Assembly: GCF_003966125.1 (NCBI RefSeq)
Contig: NZ_RXMA01000019.1
Coordinates: 1 to 64,000, forward strand
Length of the DNA stretch: 64,000 bases
Origin: Azospirillum griseum
GTDB lineage: Bacteria > Pseudomonadota > Alphaproteobacteria > Azospirillales > Azospirillaceae
Reading direction: 5' to 3'
Position 1 is the first letter of the stretch; the number at the start of each line of letters is the position of its first letter. Below, one piece after another: positions 1 to 8,737 of the stretch. The notes below the pieces were generated by a model that worked only from the letters and a program-made list of their open reading frames with translations, searched no databases and had not been told where the DNA came from. The translations under genes were made by a program, and so were the position numbers.

Positions 1-60
1 AAAGCCTCTGCGCCGATGGTACTGCGTCTTAAGGCGTGGGAGAGTAGGTCGCCGCCAGGT
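1..60 (+). rRNA. rrf: 5S ribosomal RNA, 3' part (truncated by window edge)
   Basis: The first 60 bases match the 3' half of a bacterial 5S rRNA: the loop E/helix IV region with GATGGTACTGCGTCTTAAGG, then GTGGGAGAGTAGGTC and the terminal CGCCGCCAGGT that would pair with the missing 5' end. The 5' half lies outside the window. A CA-rich spacer of about 80 bases separates it from an initiator tRNA, the usual distal end of an alphaproteobacterial rRNA operon, so the operon is read left to right. The exact 3' end is uncertain by one or two bases. Confidence 0.9.
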
Positions 61-139
61 CACTCAGGCACACGAGAAACCACACACAATCCAACACACA
101 CACAAGCGCCCGTCATCCTCACTCACCAAACCCATCGCC

Positions 140-216
<77 letters not shown>

Positions 217-222
217 AATCAC

Positions 223-260
223 AAAAGCCCCTGAAAGCCAAAAGCTTTCAGGGGCTTTTT
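223..260 (+). terminator. Rho-independent terminator of the rRNA operon
   Basis: A 13-bp perfect inverted repeat (AGCCCCTGAAAGC, 5-base loop, GCTTTCAGGGGCT) is flanked by A-rich sequence on the left and a run of five T on the right. It ends the 5S/tRNA transcript. Because of the flanking A run it could also stop the minus-strand methyltransferase gene that ends at 271. Confidence 0.92.
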
Positions 261-270
261 GCTGTGTGCC

Positions 271-1260
271 CTATCCGCGAAACCCGTTATCCACCGTCAG
301 CGCGTTGGTGGAGCGCCACGCGTCGTTCAGCAGAACGGACACGCGGTCGCCGCGCCGGACGGGGACCGCGTCGATCAAGGGGCTGAACACCTCCGTCGAC
401 CAGATCAGGAAATCACCGAACCACAGCTCCTGAATCCACATCACCGCGTTCAGGATTCCGGCCGATTCCACCGTCAACACCGCCCGTTCCGGCAGCCGGA
501 CAAAGCGCCCGCCGCCGTCGTAGCGAATCTCCGTCACTGGGGCGGGATCGCCCAGGAAACGCCCGCCGCCGCGCCGGTGGCGGTAGCCGCCGTTGGTGAA
601 GCCAGGCGACCAATCGTAATCCCCGAACGTCACCGGGCGGGACCGGTTGTAACCGATCTCGGTGGTCATCGCGTCGAACAGCGGGCCAAGCTTCAGGCCG
701 CAACGTTGTTCCAGGTCCGTGACCGAGCGGCGCAGGTCGGTCAATTCGGAATAGACGTCGATCGGCGGCCAATCGCAGGGAACCGCCCGGTACACCACCC
801 GATTCGGCACGGTGACGCAGGAGGGCAGGCCGAAGCGGTGGCGCAGATCGCAGACGGCGGTGGAGCGCGCCTCGTCCACCACGATGTGGTTGGTGTAGAT
901 GAAGGCGAACAGCGTGTCGAACCGGCCCGACAGATCCGCCGGGGTCAACTGGCGCAGGTCGGCCTCCAGAAAGCGGATGCGGTCCTCCACCCCGTTGGCG
1001 CGGGCCAGATCGCGGGCGAGATCGACGTGGTCGCGGTCCACCGCCACGATCTCCCCGGCCCCGGCCTCCAGAGCCAGGAAGGAGAGAATGCCCATGCCGC
1101 AACCGGCGTCCAGCACACGGGCACCGGGGCGGACGGCGGCGCGCACCGCCTGCTTGACGCTGAAGGTCCGATCCAACCGCAGCAGGTTGCGCAGATGCAT
1201 GGCGACGGAAAAGTGAACGTCGCGGGTCGGCGGCGGGGGGGCGGCGGAACGCTCGGTCAT
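271..1260 (-). CDS. class I SAM-dependent methyltransferase, PRMT-like
   Basis: A 329-residue cytoplasmic protein. The Rossmann SAM-binding core starts near residue 45, with motif I VLDAGCGMGILS at about 48-60 and the acidic motif II IVAVDRD. The long C-terminal half, rich in beta strands and ending in VSVLLNDAW, resembles the barrel of protein arginine methyltransferases. The double-glutamate loop of true arginine methyltransferases is not obvious (FIYTNHIVVDE is at the expected place), so the substrate is left open. The ATG is preceded by AAGG at 8 bases. It sits alone between the rRNA operon terminator and a chemoreceptor gene; nothing in the context gives its role. Confidence 0.72.
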   Translation of the reverse strand: MTERSAAPPPPTRDVHFSVAMHLRNLLRLDRTFSVKQAVRAAVRPGARVLDAGCGMGILSFLALEAGAGEIVAVDRDHVDLARDLARANGVEDRIRFLEADLRQLTPADLSGRFDTLFAFIYTNHIVVDEARSTAVCDLRHRFGLPSCVTVPNRVVYRAVPCDWPPIDVYSELTDLRRSVTDLEQRCGLKLGPLFDAMTTEIGYNRSRPVTFGDYDWSPGFTNGGYRHRRGGGRFLGDPAPVTEIRYDGGGRFVRLPERAVLTVESAGILNAVMWIQELWFGDFLIWSTEVFSPLIDAVPVRRGDRVSVLLNDAWRSTNALTVDNGFRG

Positions 1261-1352
1261 CGCGGTTGGCCTTCCAGTTGACGCAAGTCGGGTGATGGAT
1301 CGGCGCGTGACGCACGCCCGCGCCGGATCATGGTGGGTTGGGCGGGCTGCCC

Positions 1353-3029
1353 TCAGATCGCCCGCAGCCGTTCAAAGAAACCGGTGACGCGGCTGTTCAA
1401 CTCCGCCGCTTCGTGTTGCAGGGCGTCGGACGCGCCGTGCAGATCCCCGGCGGCCTGGCTGGTGGTTTCCGCCGCCCCCGCCACGCCGTTGATGTGGGTG
1501 GACACGTCGCGGGCACCGTCGGCGGCGCGCCCGATGCTGCGCGCAATCTCCTGCGTGGTCGCCCCCTGCTGTTCCATGGCCGACGCGATGCCCATGGAGA
1601 TGTTTCGCATGCTGCCGACGATCCCGCCGATGGCGGAGATGGCCGCCACGGCGCGGTCGGTCTCCCCCTGGATTTCGCCGACGAAGGCCTGGATTTCAAC
1701 GGTGGCCTGGGTGGTCTGGTTGGCCAGCACCTTCACCTCGCTGGCGACCACGGCGAAGCCCTTTCCGGCCTCTCCGGCGCGGGCCGCTTCGATGGTGGCG
1801 TTCAGCGCCAGCAGGTTGGTTTGGGTGGCGATGTCCTGGATGACCTTGACGATGGCCTCGATCCGCTGGGCGGCACTCGCCAGCCCTTGCATGGTGGTGC
1901 TGGTGCGTTCGGTTTCGGTCACGGCGCGCTCGCTGACTTCGGTGGAGTTGGCGACCTGCTGGTTGACCTCTCGCACCGCCGCTGACAGCTCCTCCGCCGC
2001 GCTCGCGATGGTTTCGACGTTGGCGCTGGTCTCGTTCGCGGCCCGGTTGACCGCGTCGATCCGGCCCCGGCTGTTCTGCGCCATGTCCGACAGGCTGCCC
2101 GCGTTGGCGCGCACCTGTTGGGCCGCCGCCACGACCGCCGCGACGATCTGGCCGATCTGGCCACGGAACTCCTCCAGCGACCGTTCGACGGCCTCCTGTC
2201 GGCGCTCCTTGGCAGCCTGCTCGGCGGCTTGTGCCGCGATCAGTTCGTCGGCCTTGCGGCGGTTCTCCCGGAACACCTCCAGCGCGCGGGCCAGCACGCC
2301 GATTTCGTGGCGGTCGTCCAGATGGGGGATGTCAACCGACAGGTCGCCGTTGGCCAGACGCCCCATGCCGTCGGCCATCACCGCCACCGGGCGGCTGATG
2401 CTGCGGGCCAGCGCGTAGGCCAGCGCGCTGCCCACCAGAACCACCACCGCCGAGATGCCGAGGTAGATTTCGAGGATGCGGTTGAAGATCGCATCGACGT
2501 CGTCGATGTACAGGCCGGTGCCGATCGACCATTGCCAGGGCTTGAACTCTGCCGCGTAGGCGATTTTGTCCACCGGCTCGGTCTGGCCGGGGCGGGGAAA
2601 GCGGAAGCTGTAGAAACCACCGCCGCGCTGGGCCGCCTCGATCTGCAAACGCACGGTCGGCACGCCGTCGGCGGTCTTGAAATCCAGACGGTTCTTGCCC
2701 TCGAACGCGGTGTTGGCGTGAACCATCGTCACCCCGTCGAATCGGGTGGCGAAGAAGTAATCCCCGGCACCGAAGCGCAGCGGGCGCATCTGGTCGCGCG
2801 CGGCCTGTTGGGCCTGCTCGCGGGTGAGCTGGCCCGACGTCTCCTTGTCGTGCCAGCTCTGCACCATGCCGCGCACCACGCCGACCGTCTGGCGCAGCTG
2901 TTCCTTCCGGTCTTCCATCAGGCTGTCGCGCAGCACGCTCAGGCCATAACCGATGACCACCGTCAGGGCGATCAGCAGGACGGGGATGAACAGCATCAGC
3001 CGATGGGAAATGCGCAGTCGTTTCAACAT
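1353..3029 (-). CDS. methyl-accepting chemotaxis protein with periplasmic Cache domain
   Basis: A 558-residue chemoreceptor. The order is: a first membrane helix at about 10-30, a periplasmic single-Cache domain at about 40-190 (motifs [11 protein letters not shown] and [13 protein letters not shown]), a second helix near 195-215, HAMP, and a long cytoplasmic signalling domain. The signalling tip [19 protein letters not shown] is intact, so it should couple to CheA/CheW. No CheR-tethering pentapeptide is seen at the C terminus. Single-Cache domains commonly bind small carboxylic acids; the ligand here is unknown. The chosen ATG comes just before the first membrane helix; the open frame extends about 200 codons upstream but overlaps the neighbouring gene and has no plausible protein content. 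Confidence 0.93.
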   Translation of the reverse strand: MLKRLRISHRLMLFIPVLLIALTVVIGYGLSVLRDSLMEDRKEQLRQTVGVVRGMVQSWHDKETSGQLTREQAQQAARDQMRPLRFGAGDYFFATRFDGVTMVHANTAFEGKNRLDFKTADGVPTVRLQIEAAQRGGGFYSFRFPRPGQTEPVDKIAYAAEFKPWQWSIGTGLYIDDVDAIFNRILEIYLGISAVVVLVGSALAYALARSISRPVAVMADGMGRLANGDLSVDIPHLDDRHEIGVLARALEVFRENRRKADELIAAQAAEQAAKERRQEAVERSLEEFRGQIGQIVAAVVAAAQQVRANAGSLSDMAQNSRGRIDAVNRAANETSANVETIASAAEELSAAVREVNQQVANSTEVSERAVTETERTSTTMQGLASAAQRIEAIVKVIQDIATQTNLLALNATIEAARAGEAGKGFAVVASEVKVLANQTTQATVEIQAFVGEIQGETDRAVAAISAIGGIVGSMRNISMGIASAMEQQGATTQEIARSIGRAADGARDVSTHINGVAGAAETTSQAAGDLHGASDALQHEAAELNSRVTGFFERLRAI

Positions 3030-3100
3030 GGAACCCTCGCGCGTCGTTTGGTTTGCGTCGTCTGCTTCCTGGGGTGTCTCTGGTCCGCCGGTGGCCGCGT

Positions 3101-4156
3101 TCAGGCGACCAGACACGGAACCGGGTCGGGGTGTGCGGAGCGGGACGTGGGGGACAGGTTGCGACCCAGAACGGTGTCCGTCAGGTCCAGCGGCAGGCCC
3201 AACTCCTGCACACAGGCGGTGGCGTGGGCCTCGTACAGGGCGGACACACCCATGCGGTCGATGAGGGCGATGTCCGCGTCGGTCACGGCCCCACGGTCCC
3301 GCGCGATGTAGCGGTAGCCCGATCCGGCGCGGTGGATGCCGGGCACGAAATAGACTTCCGGCTCCTTGGTGAAGATCAGGCTGGACTGGTCGCTGTCGAA
3401 CGCCTCGACCGCGCCCCAATCGGTGACGGCCTGGGGCGAGAAGTGACCGGTCAAGCCGAGATGGCCGAACAGCGCGGCGGTGGCGCGCAGCGGGTCGCGG
3501 CTGGCTTCGTGGGCGTAATGGATGACGGCCACCCCCTCGCGCCGGGCGTAGCGTTCGACCCGTATGGCGTTGAGCGAGGCGAGGATGAAGTGTGCCACCA
3601 GCCGGTCGCGCGGCACCCGGTCGGCCCATTTGGTCAACCAGGAGGCCAGGGATCTCACCGGATCACGGTCCAACAGGATCAGGTGCAGCCGGTCGGCGGG
3701 ATAGCCACCCTCGATCAGCATCTGCAACGGGTTGTAGAGGCATTCGGCCATCAGATAGGGACCGGCCACGTCCTTGCTGAAGATCGCCGCGTGCTCGTGC
3801 GCTGGGGGCGGTTGCCAGGAACCCGGCGGGTCGCCGGTCAACGTGCTGCGCATCAGCGCCTTGATCGGTTGGAAGAAGGAGGGAATCCCCGCCTCGCCGA
3901 ACAGGTTGGCCAGCGCGGTGGAGCCGACGCGGCACCGGCCCCAGCCGTAACAGAGATGGGGAAAGGCGTCGGCGGGAAGATGGTGCAGGTCGTCGGCCAG
4001 CAGGGACGCCACCCGGAGGGTCAGGTCGTCCAGCCGGAACGGGCGGGTCTGGTATTTGCCATCCGGCTCCAACCAGAGCGCGCGAAGGGAATCATCGTCC
4101 GCCCGGATGCGGTCGGACAGACGGAACAGCGTGTCGGCGGTGATGGTGGCGTCCAC
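3101..4156 (-). CDS. sulfotransferase-like P-loop protein
   Basis: About 351 residues. The segment [14 protein letters not shown] near residue 80 resembles the 5' phosphosulfate-binding loop of PAPS-dependent sulfotransferases, and [13 protein letters not shown] in the middle resembles their 3' phosphate-binding segment (R-x-P-x-x-S). The acceptor cannot be predicted. Start choice: the open frame begins at an ATG at 4177, but a perfect AGGAGG lies inside it, 6 bases before a GTG at 4156, so GTG is the better start. It lies 71 bases upstream of the chemoreceptor on the same strand and may be co-transcribed. Upstream is a long AT-rich gap. Confidence 0.62.
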   Translation of the reverse strand: MDATITADTLFRLSDRIRADDDSLRALWLEPDGKYQTRPFRLDDLTLRVASLLADDLHHLPADAFPHLCYGWGRCRVGSTALANLFGEAGIPSFFQPIKALMRSTLTGDPPGSWQPPPAHEHAAIFSKDVAGPYLMAECLYNPLQMLIEGGYPADRLHLILLDRDPVRSLASWLTKWADRVPRDRLVAHFILASLNAIRVERYARREGVAVIHYAHEASRDPLRATAALFGHLGLTGHFSPQAVTDWGAVEAFDSDQSSLIFTKEPEVYFVPGIHRAGSGYRYIARDRGAVTDADIALIDRMGVSALYEAHATACVQELGLPLDLTDTVLGRNLSPTSRSAHPDPVPCLVA

Positions 4157-4757
4157 GTCGAGCCTCCTTTGCGGCATCGTTTCTGTGTCAACAGACGCGT
4201 AACCTTGCCGGGCCGGTGTCAGGACAATGATCAGAGTGATGTTGTATGAAAAATGGCGTATAGAGAGAATGACATATGAATTTTACTTGGTTGGTTCACC
4301 GATAAAGAATGTGTTTGCGGCATTAACAAAAAGTTACCTCAATGTATCTCCCATGATCATATTTTGAGGAATATCAGATTTTTTCAAATTTTATTAAAAC
4401 AACGATGACGATTTTCTGAAACAGTGGCTGTCAGGAAGCTTGGATTTTTGGATGTTGAATTGAATGAACTCGGAAGGTTCGGAAGTAGAATCAAAGATCG
4501 GCAATTTGTTTGCGCTTAAAACCGTTGTGTTTCCCCTCAAAGGACGGAGGAGCAAAGCGTGTTTCAAAGGAGCAGCGCAATCCGGTATCTGAGATACGTC
4601 CGATCAAGTCACCCGCAAAAGTGGTTCACAGTGTGGTGGTGATCGATCGATCTTGGGTTGTGGCCGGTGGGTCGGTCTTTTCCTTTGGAGGGAATAAAAT
4701 TTCAAAGCATGAATGAACTGGGATGGCTGCCCGCAAACGCATAGCCGCTATGCGCAC
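4157..4757. other. AT-rich intergenic gap without a convincing gene
   Basis: About 600 bases between the sulfotransferase-like gene and the hairpin downstream of the ferredoxin reductase gene. From about 4230 to 4720 the base composition is visibly much richer in A and T than anywhere else nearby (for example the stretch around 4370-4400). It holds a GATCGATCGATC palindrome at 4641-4652. Only short open frames occur (a 68-codon frame at 4510-4716 from a TTG, with no ribosome binding site). It may carry the promoter of the minus-strand gene at 4156. I see no RNA gene or mobile-element end. Confidence 0.5.
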
Positions 4758-4807
4758 ACAAGACCGCCCCCTGCGGCGCGGTCAGGCAGCGCAGGGGGCG
4801 GTCTTGT
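4758..4807 (-). terminator. long hairpin downstream of the ferredoxin reductase gene
   Basis: A perfect 17-bp inverted repeat (arms 4758-4774 and 4791-4807, loop 16 bases) lies 33 bases beyond the stop codon of the minus-strand reductase gene. There is no T tract on either side. It probably acts as a transcript-end or mRNA-stabilising hairpin rather than a canonical intrinsic terminator. Confidence 0.6.
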
Positions 4808-4840
4808 GAAGGCGCGCGCGGCATCAAGCCAGCGCGACCA

Positions 4841-5896
4841 TCATCCGTTGGTGGTCATCAGCCGATCTGCGGGCGGCGCTTCCGGGATGTGCTGGGAGAC
4901 ATAGCCTTCGCTGTGGATCTGGTCGTCCTTGGCCCCCAGCGACCGGGCGGCGGTGACGCAATCGCCGACGAAGGCCGGGCTTCCCGCCACAAACACCGCG
5001 TGGTTGGACAGATCGGGGAACAGGCCGGGCAGGATGGCGGGGATGCGCCCGGTCAGGCTCCCCTCTTGCGCCTCGCGCGTCAGCGTCACCACAACCTTGA
5101 AATTGCGGTGCTTCGCCTGCCAATAGGCCAGCAAGCCTTGCTCGTACAGGTCCCGCCGGGTTTGGGCGGAGACCACAAGCGTCACCGGCGGGCGGTAGCC
5201 CCGGCGCAGCGCCGCGTCGGTCAGGGCCAGAATCGGGGCCAGACCGGACCCGGCGGCCATGCACAGTACCGGGCTGTCGACCGATGGGTCGCCGATGAAG
5301 GTGCCATAGGGACCGGACAGGCGGACCTGATCGCCAACGCTGAGGCGGTCATGCGCCCAGGCGCTGGTCGGGCCGCCATCGACCCGCGTGATCTGCAAAA
5401 CGATCTCGCCGTCCGGGCGCGGGGCGTTGGCGATGGAGTAGCAGCGCGGCGGCGCGCCCGCCGCCGCGTCGCCCAGCATCACATATTGCCCCGGCCAATA
5501 GCGCAGCGGCTGGCCCAGCGGGCGCAGGCGCAATTCGACGATGCGCGGGGTGCGGGCGATGCGGTCGGTGACGACGAACAGCGCGTTCTCGCGCGGCGGA
5601 AACAGTTTGGGCTTGGCGTCGGCGGTCCCGTATTCGATCACCAATTCGTCGGAAATCGGCTTGGCCATGCACATCAGGCCATAGCCGTCCTTCCGCTCGC
5701 CCTGCGACAGCGCCATGTCCAGGACCATGCCCTGGTCGAACTGGCCGCTGATGACCTTGACCTTGCATTCGCCGCAGGCCCCGGCGCGGCAATTGTTGGG
5801 CAGGGCGTAGCCCGCCTGTTCGAGCGCGGACAGAACGGTTTCGCCGTCGCGGCACTCCACCGTGCGGCCCGAGGGATGAAGGCGAATGCGGCTCAC
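4841..5896 (-). CDS. 2Fe-2S ferredoxin-NAD(P)H reductase, oxygenase electron-transfer component
   Basis: A 351-residue three-domain reductase of the BenC/MmoC type. It has an N-terminal plant-type ferredoxin with C36-x4-C41-x2-C44 and a fourth Cys near 76, an FAD domain with the RCYSIAN motif near 150-160, and an NAD(P) domain with GSGLAPILAL. It should pass electrons from NAD(P)H to an oxygenase. The natural partner is the diiron protein encoded 114 bases upstream on the same strand; a 10-bp hairpin lies between the two genes. The start is a GTG at 5896 and fits the family N terminus. The Fd-first order differs from PaaE, where the ferredoxin domain is C-terminal. Confidence 0.9.
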   Translation of the reverse strand: MSRIRLHPSGRTVECRDGETVLSALEQAGYALPNNCRAGACGECKVKVISGQFDQGMVLDMALSQGERKDGYGLMCMAKPISDELVIEYGTADAKPKLFPPRENALFVVTDRIARTPRIVELRLRPLGQPLRYWPGQYVMLGDAAAGAPPRCYSIANAPRPDGEIVLQITRVDGGPTSAWAHDRLSVGDQVRLSGPYGTFIGDPSVDSPVLCMAAGSGLAPILALTDAALRRGYRPPVTLVVSAQTRRDLYEQGLLAYWQAKHRNFKVVVTLTREAQEGSLTGRIPAILPGLFPDLSNHAVFVAGSPAFVGDCVTAARSLGAKDDQIHSEGYVSQHIPEAPPADRLMTTNG

Positions 5897-5953
5897 CGGG
5901 ATGGTCCTTTGTTTCGAACGGAGGGCAGGGAACGGACGGCAGGGCGGACAAGG

Positions 5954-5979
5954 CCCCTCCCCCGCGACTGGGGGAGGGG
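5954..5979 (-). repeat. C/G-rich intercistronic hairpin
   Basis: A perfect 10-bp inverted repeat CCCCTCCCCC / GGGGGAGGGG with a 6-base loop GCGACT, between the diiron oxygenase gene and its reductase gene. It may partly terminate or stabilise the upstream message so that oxygenase is made in excess of reductase. Confidence 0.6.
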
Positions 5980-6010
5980 GGAGGCAAGCGCGTGATGTGA
6001 AGGCGCGCGA

Positions 6011-7039
6011 TCAGAACACGGGGATGATCTCGTCCATGTCGATGTCGCGGACTTCCTCGCCGGTGATGCCCACCTCGGGGATTGCCGGGAACGGGATGCT
6101 GTACCGGTCCAGAACGCCCTTCAGGTTCAGCATGGCGTTGCGCCAGTTCTCCTTCTTGGCCTCGTAGGTCGGGATGTGGAAACCGGCCTTGCGAGCGACC
6201 TCCTCACCGGCGCGCTGGTTGGCGATGAAATCCTCCGGCAGGTCCCAGAACTGCGGGGGCGGTTCGAACAGCACGGCGGACAGGAACAGATACCCGGCGC
6301 GGATCTGCTTGGTGATGACGGCGCGGTCTTCCGGCGGCAGCTTGGGGTAATCGCGCTCCATCACCGACATGCAGATCGCCATGTGGCGGCCCTCGTCGCG
6401 GCCGATGTTGCGGAAGGCGTCCTTGAACACCGGCTCGGTGCAGCCCGCCGCCATCTGGTGGAAGATGGTGGCCGCCGCGATCTCGCCCATCAGGAAGGAG
6501 CTGAACAGCACCGCCAGCGAGTATTTCGGCACCGCCTTCTTGTAGCCATCCCAATAGCGGCCGCCGTTGTAATAGAGCCAATGGGCGTTCTTTTGCAGGC
6601 GGCGGCCAAGCTCGGTCTTCGGCTCGTAGGTCAGCGGGCTGGAGGCTTCCAACAGCTTGGTGATGGCCAGACCGCACATCTGCTCGTGGTTCTGCTCGTC
6701 GCGGGTGACGGAGAAGAAGCAGCGGCGGACGGGATCTTCCTCGTGCACCTCATAGGTCTTGATCAGCGCGTGGGCGAAGACCGGCGGGGCGGAGGCGTCG
6801 AACACCGACAGGATCGTCCACCAATAGGCGATGGCCTCGCGCTCTTCCCAGCTGTAGCGGGTGACGTCGAAGGTGTCCCAGCACAGCTTGGCGGGATCCC
6901 AGTTTTCCCGCTGGGCGGCGGCGTACACCTCTTCCAGCTTCTTGGTGTGGGATTCCCAGGACAGGGGGTAGACGTTGGGCTGCGGCGTGGCCGGGGGGAG
7001 GTCCATCGTGTTGGCGATGGGGGTGTAATCCTTGGCCAT
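6011..7039 (-). CDS. ferritin-like diiron-carboxylate oxygenase
   Basis: A 342-residue, largely helical soluble protein. Two E-x-x-H motifs are visible, E115-QN-H118 and E216-GR-H219. Additional helix glutamates (near 66-68 in SWEEREAI and E186 in LMGEIAAA) complete the ligand set expected of a ferritin-like diiron site. It therefore most likely activates O2. Its length is close to AurF-like N-oxygenases and to the PaaA oxygenase subunit, and much shorter than BoxB. It forms a unit with the downstream ferredoxin reductase, and the PaaX-type regulator and ABC importer next door point to catabolism of an imported acid. The reaction is not known; aromatic hydroxylation or N-oxygenation are both possible. 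Confidence 0.8.
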   Translation of the reverse strand: MAKDYTPIANTMDLPPATPQPNVYPLSWESHTKKLEEVYAAAQRENWDPAKLCWDTFDVTRYSWEEREAIAYWWTILSVFDASAPPVFAHALIKTYEVHEEDPVRRCFFSVTRDEQNHEQMCGLAITKLLEASSPLTYEPKTELGRRLQKNAHWLYYNGGRYWDGYKKAVPKYSLAVLFSSFLMGEIAAATIFHQMAAGCTEPVFKDAFRNIGRDEGRHMAICMSVMERDYPKLPPEDRAVITKQIRAGYLFLSAVLFEPPPQFWDLPEDFIANQRAGEEVARKAGFHIPTYEAKKENWRNAMLNLKGVLDRYSIPFPAIPEVGITGEEVRDIDMDEIIPVF

Positions 7040-7372
7040 GGGGGCGTGTCCTCCTGGACTTTATGGGGGCGCTCGCGTTTGTCCATCGGCGCCGTGTGGT
7101 GATTTTATGACGCATATTTTCAGCATCATCAACATTTTATGTATCATATAAACGCGGCGGCAAATCCGGGGTTAAAATTATGATATTAAACAGGAAAATG
7201 AGAATTTATGAGGATTGATCCAGATCAATTCTCACAAAAAACCAGAATCTTATATGAAATCTGTATCGTAAAACGCGGGTCTGGTACCTCGCGCGTCTCC
7301 GCTCCGGCCCAACGGGGATGGGGCGGGATGCGAAGACGCGGGCAGGCGCGGGCGGATCCGGACGCGGTGGGG
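7040..7372. promoter_or_regulatory. regulatory region between diiron oxygenase gene and paaX-like gene
   Basis: An AT-rich 333-base gap. On the minus strand TTGATG, 17 bases, CATAAA (around 7106-7134) is a candidate promoter for the diiron gene. Three copies of a motif close to GTRTCATAWAA occur: GTATCATATAAACG at 7141, GTATCGTAAAACG at 7263, and the minus-strand GCGTCATAAAA overlapping the candidate -10 near 7103-7113. A separate perfect palindrome ATTGATC-CA-GATCAAT lies at 7214-7229, inside a wider GAGAATT/AATTCTC repeat (7200-7206, 7227-7233). These are likely regulator binding sites; which protein binds is inferred. Confidence 0.6.
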
Positions 7373-8332
7373 TCAGGCGGTGGCGAGGGACTCGGCGTCC
7401 GTCGGCGACAACCCGCCGAAACGGGCGAAAAACTCCGGCTGCGCCTCGGGCAACGGGCCGTTGGCGGTGGTCAGGGCCGCCATCAGATGGGCTTCCGACG
7501 GTCCGGTGAGGCGGCGGTAGAGGTTGCGGGTCAGCATCCGCGATTCCTGCCCTGGCCAATCCGACGGCAGCAGGTCCTGCGGCAGCATCGGGTCGCGCAG
7601 CAGGATGCGGCGGAAGTCGTGGATCATCAGCGTGCGCAGGACGAAGCACAGCCGGGGATCGGGATTGTCCACCCCGTCCAGCGCCGCCCACAGCGGGCGG
7701 AAGCGATCCAGAAAGGCGGTGTAATCATGCTCCAGTTGATCCACGTCCCAACAGGCGCGGACCAGATCGCGCAGCGCGCCGAATCCGCCCGCCCGGTCCA
7801 GCGAGGCTTTCATGTGCACCACCTTGTCGGCCACCCCCAGCCGGGCGAGCAGCCGGTGCATCGCCCCTTCGTCGCAATTGGGGTGGGCGTACACGGTGGG
7901 GGAGGCGGCCCCGAACCCCTCCCACAGCAACTCGCGCTTCAGCGTGTCGCGCGCCTCGGCGTCCAGCGCGTTGGGCGGCAGCATCAGGATGTCCCACCCG
8001 CGATCCCACACGCTGGCGAGCGGGGCGTAGATCCGCCGTTCGGCCACGGCGAAGCGTTCCTTGCCGCTGTCGGTGACGCGGTAGAAGCTGCGCCGCCCGA
8101 TCTGGGTGTTGTCCAGCCAATCATCCTTGCACAGCCGGAAGACGGAGGTGCGGACGATGCGCTCGCTCATGCCGAAATGCGCCATCAGGTCGATCAGGCT
8201 GCCCAGCCACGCCGACCCGCCATGCGGTAACACGGCGTCGCCATAGACGGTGATGATGAGCGACTTGGCGCGCGGGGCCACCGCGTCGAGCAGCGGGGCG
8301 ACGAGATCTTCGGTGCGGCGCGGGCGGGCCAT
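7373..8332 (-). CDS. PaaX-family transcriptional regulator
   Basis: A 319-residue protein with the PaaX layout. An N-terminal winged helix at about 20-95 includes LPHGGSAWLGSLIDLMAHFGMSERIVR and GRRSFYRVTDSGKERF, a central domain starts with the WDILMLPP segment, and a C-terminal domain carries a helical region with LRTLMIHDFRRI. PaaX repressors usually respond to an aryl-CoA such as phenylacetyl-CoA. No phenylacetate (paa) genes are in the window, so the inducer is probably a related CoA thioester or acid from the neighbouring pathway. The gene lies between the diiron oxygenase gene (same strand, downstream) and the divergent importer operon, and both flanking gaps carry copies of one motif. 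Confidence 0.88.
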   Translation of the reverse strand: MARPRRTEDLVAPLLDAVAPRAKSLIITVYGDAVLPHGGSAWLGSLIDLMAHFGMSERIVRTSVFRLCKDDWLDNTQIGRRSFYRVTDSGKERFAVAERRIYAPLASVWDRGWDILMLPPNALDAEARDTLKRELLWEGFGAASPTVYAHPNCDEGAMHRLLARLGVADKVVHMKASLDRAGGFGALRDLVRACWDVDQLEHDYTAFLDRFRPLWAALDGVDNPDPRLCFVLRTLMIHDFRRILLRDPMLPQDLLPSDWPGQESRMLTRNLYRRLTGPSEAHLMAALTTANGPLPEAQPEFFARFGGLSPTDAESLATA

Positions 8333-8737
8333 GCGGGCGCGGTGTCCTTACGGTCGGGGCGGATCAAGGCACCTGTATACGCAACCGACCCCATCCAGGG
8401 CCAGAGCCAAGGATGCCCAACCGCCCCCGCGCGGCCCGACGCACCCGGACCGTCCAGGCCTGGACCATCCCGGCCCCGGACTTTCCGTTTGACAATCATT
8501 AATATGATACACTAACGTCTAAACAGCAATTGAAAGTGTGTCATAAAACGAAGCGTCGGCCGATCAAGCTCTGGCGACTGGTTTGGGTTGTTGGGCGGGG
8601 TGCTGGCGCAACATCCACAAAACCATTTTTACATTAGGGGAAAATTTTTTCTTCCGAAACGGTTTCGTTTGAAACATTATGGTTGGCAAATCGTCCCCCG
8701 GGCTGAAAACGGGGGCGCATCCAAACGGGAGGACACC
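8333..8737. promoter_or_regulatory. divergent regulatory region between paaX-like gene and importer operon
   Basis: A gap of about 400 bases. TTGACA at 8489-8494 is a perfect -35 hexamer for the rightward importer genes, although the -10 (around CACTAAC) is weak. Two copies of the motif seen on the other side of the regulator gene occur face to face: TATGATACAC near 8503-8512 and GTGTGTCATA near 8536-8545, together an imperfect inverted repeat matching in 9 of 10 positions. GGGAGG at 8727 is the ribosome binding site of the next gene. Confidence 0.55.

Noticed and set aside
4510..4716. 68-codon open frame in the AT-rich gap
   Set aside because: TTG start, no ribosome binding site, no recognisable pattern, composition like the surrounding non-coding DNA.
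6011..8332. Phenylacetate (paa) pathway
   Set aside because: A PaaX regulator and a diiron protein are present, but there is no paaBC, paaK or paaG, and the reductase has its ferredoxin domain at the N terminus, unlike PaaE.
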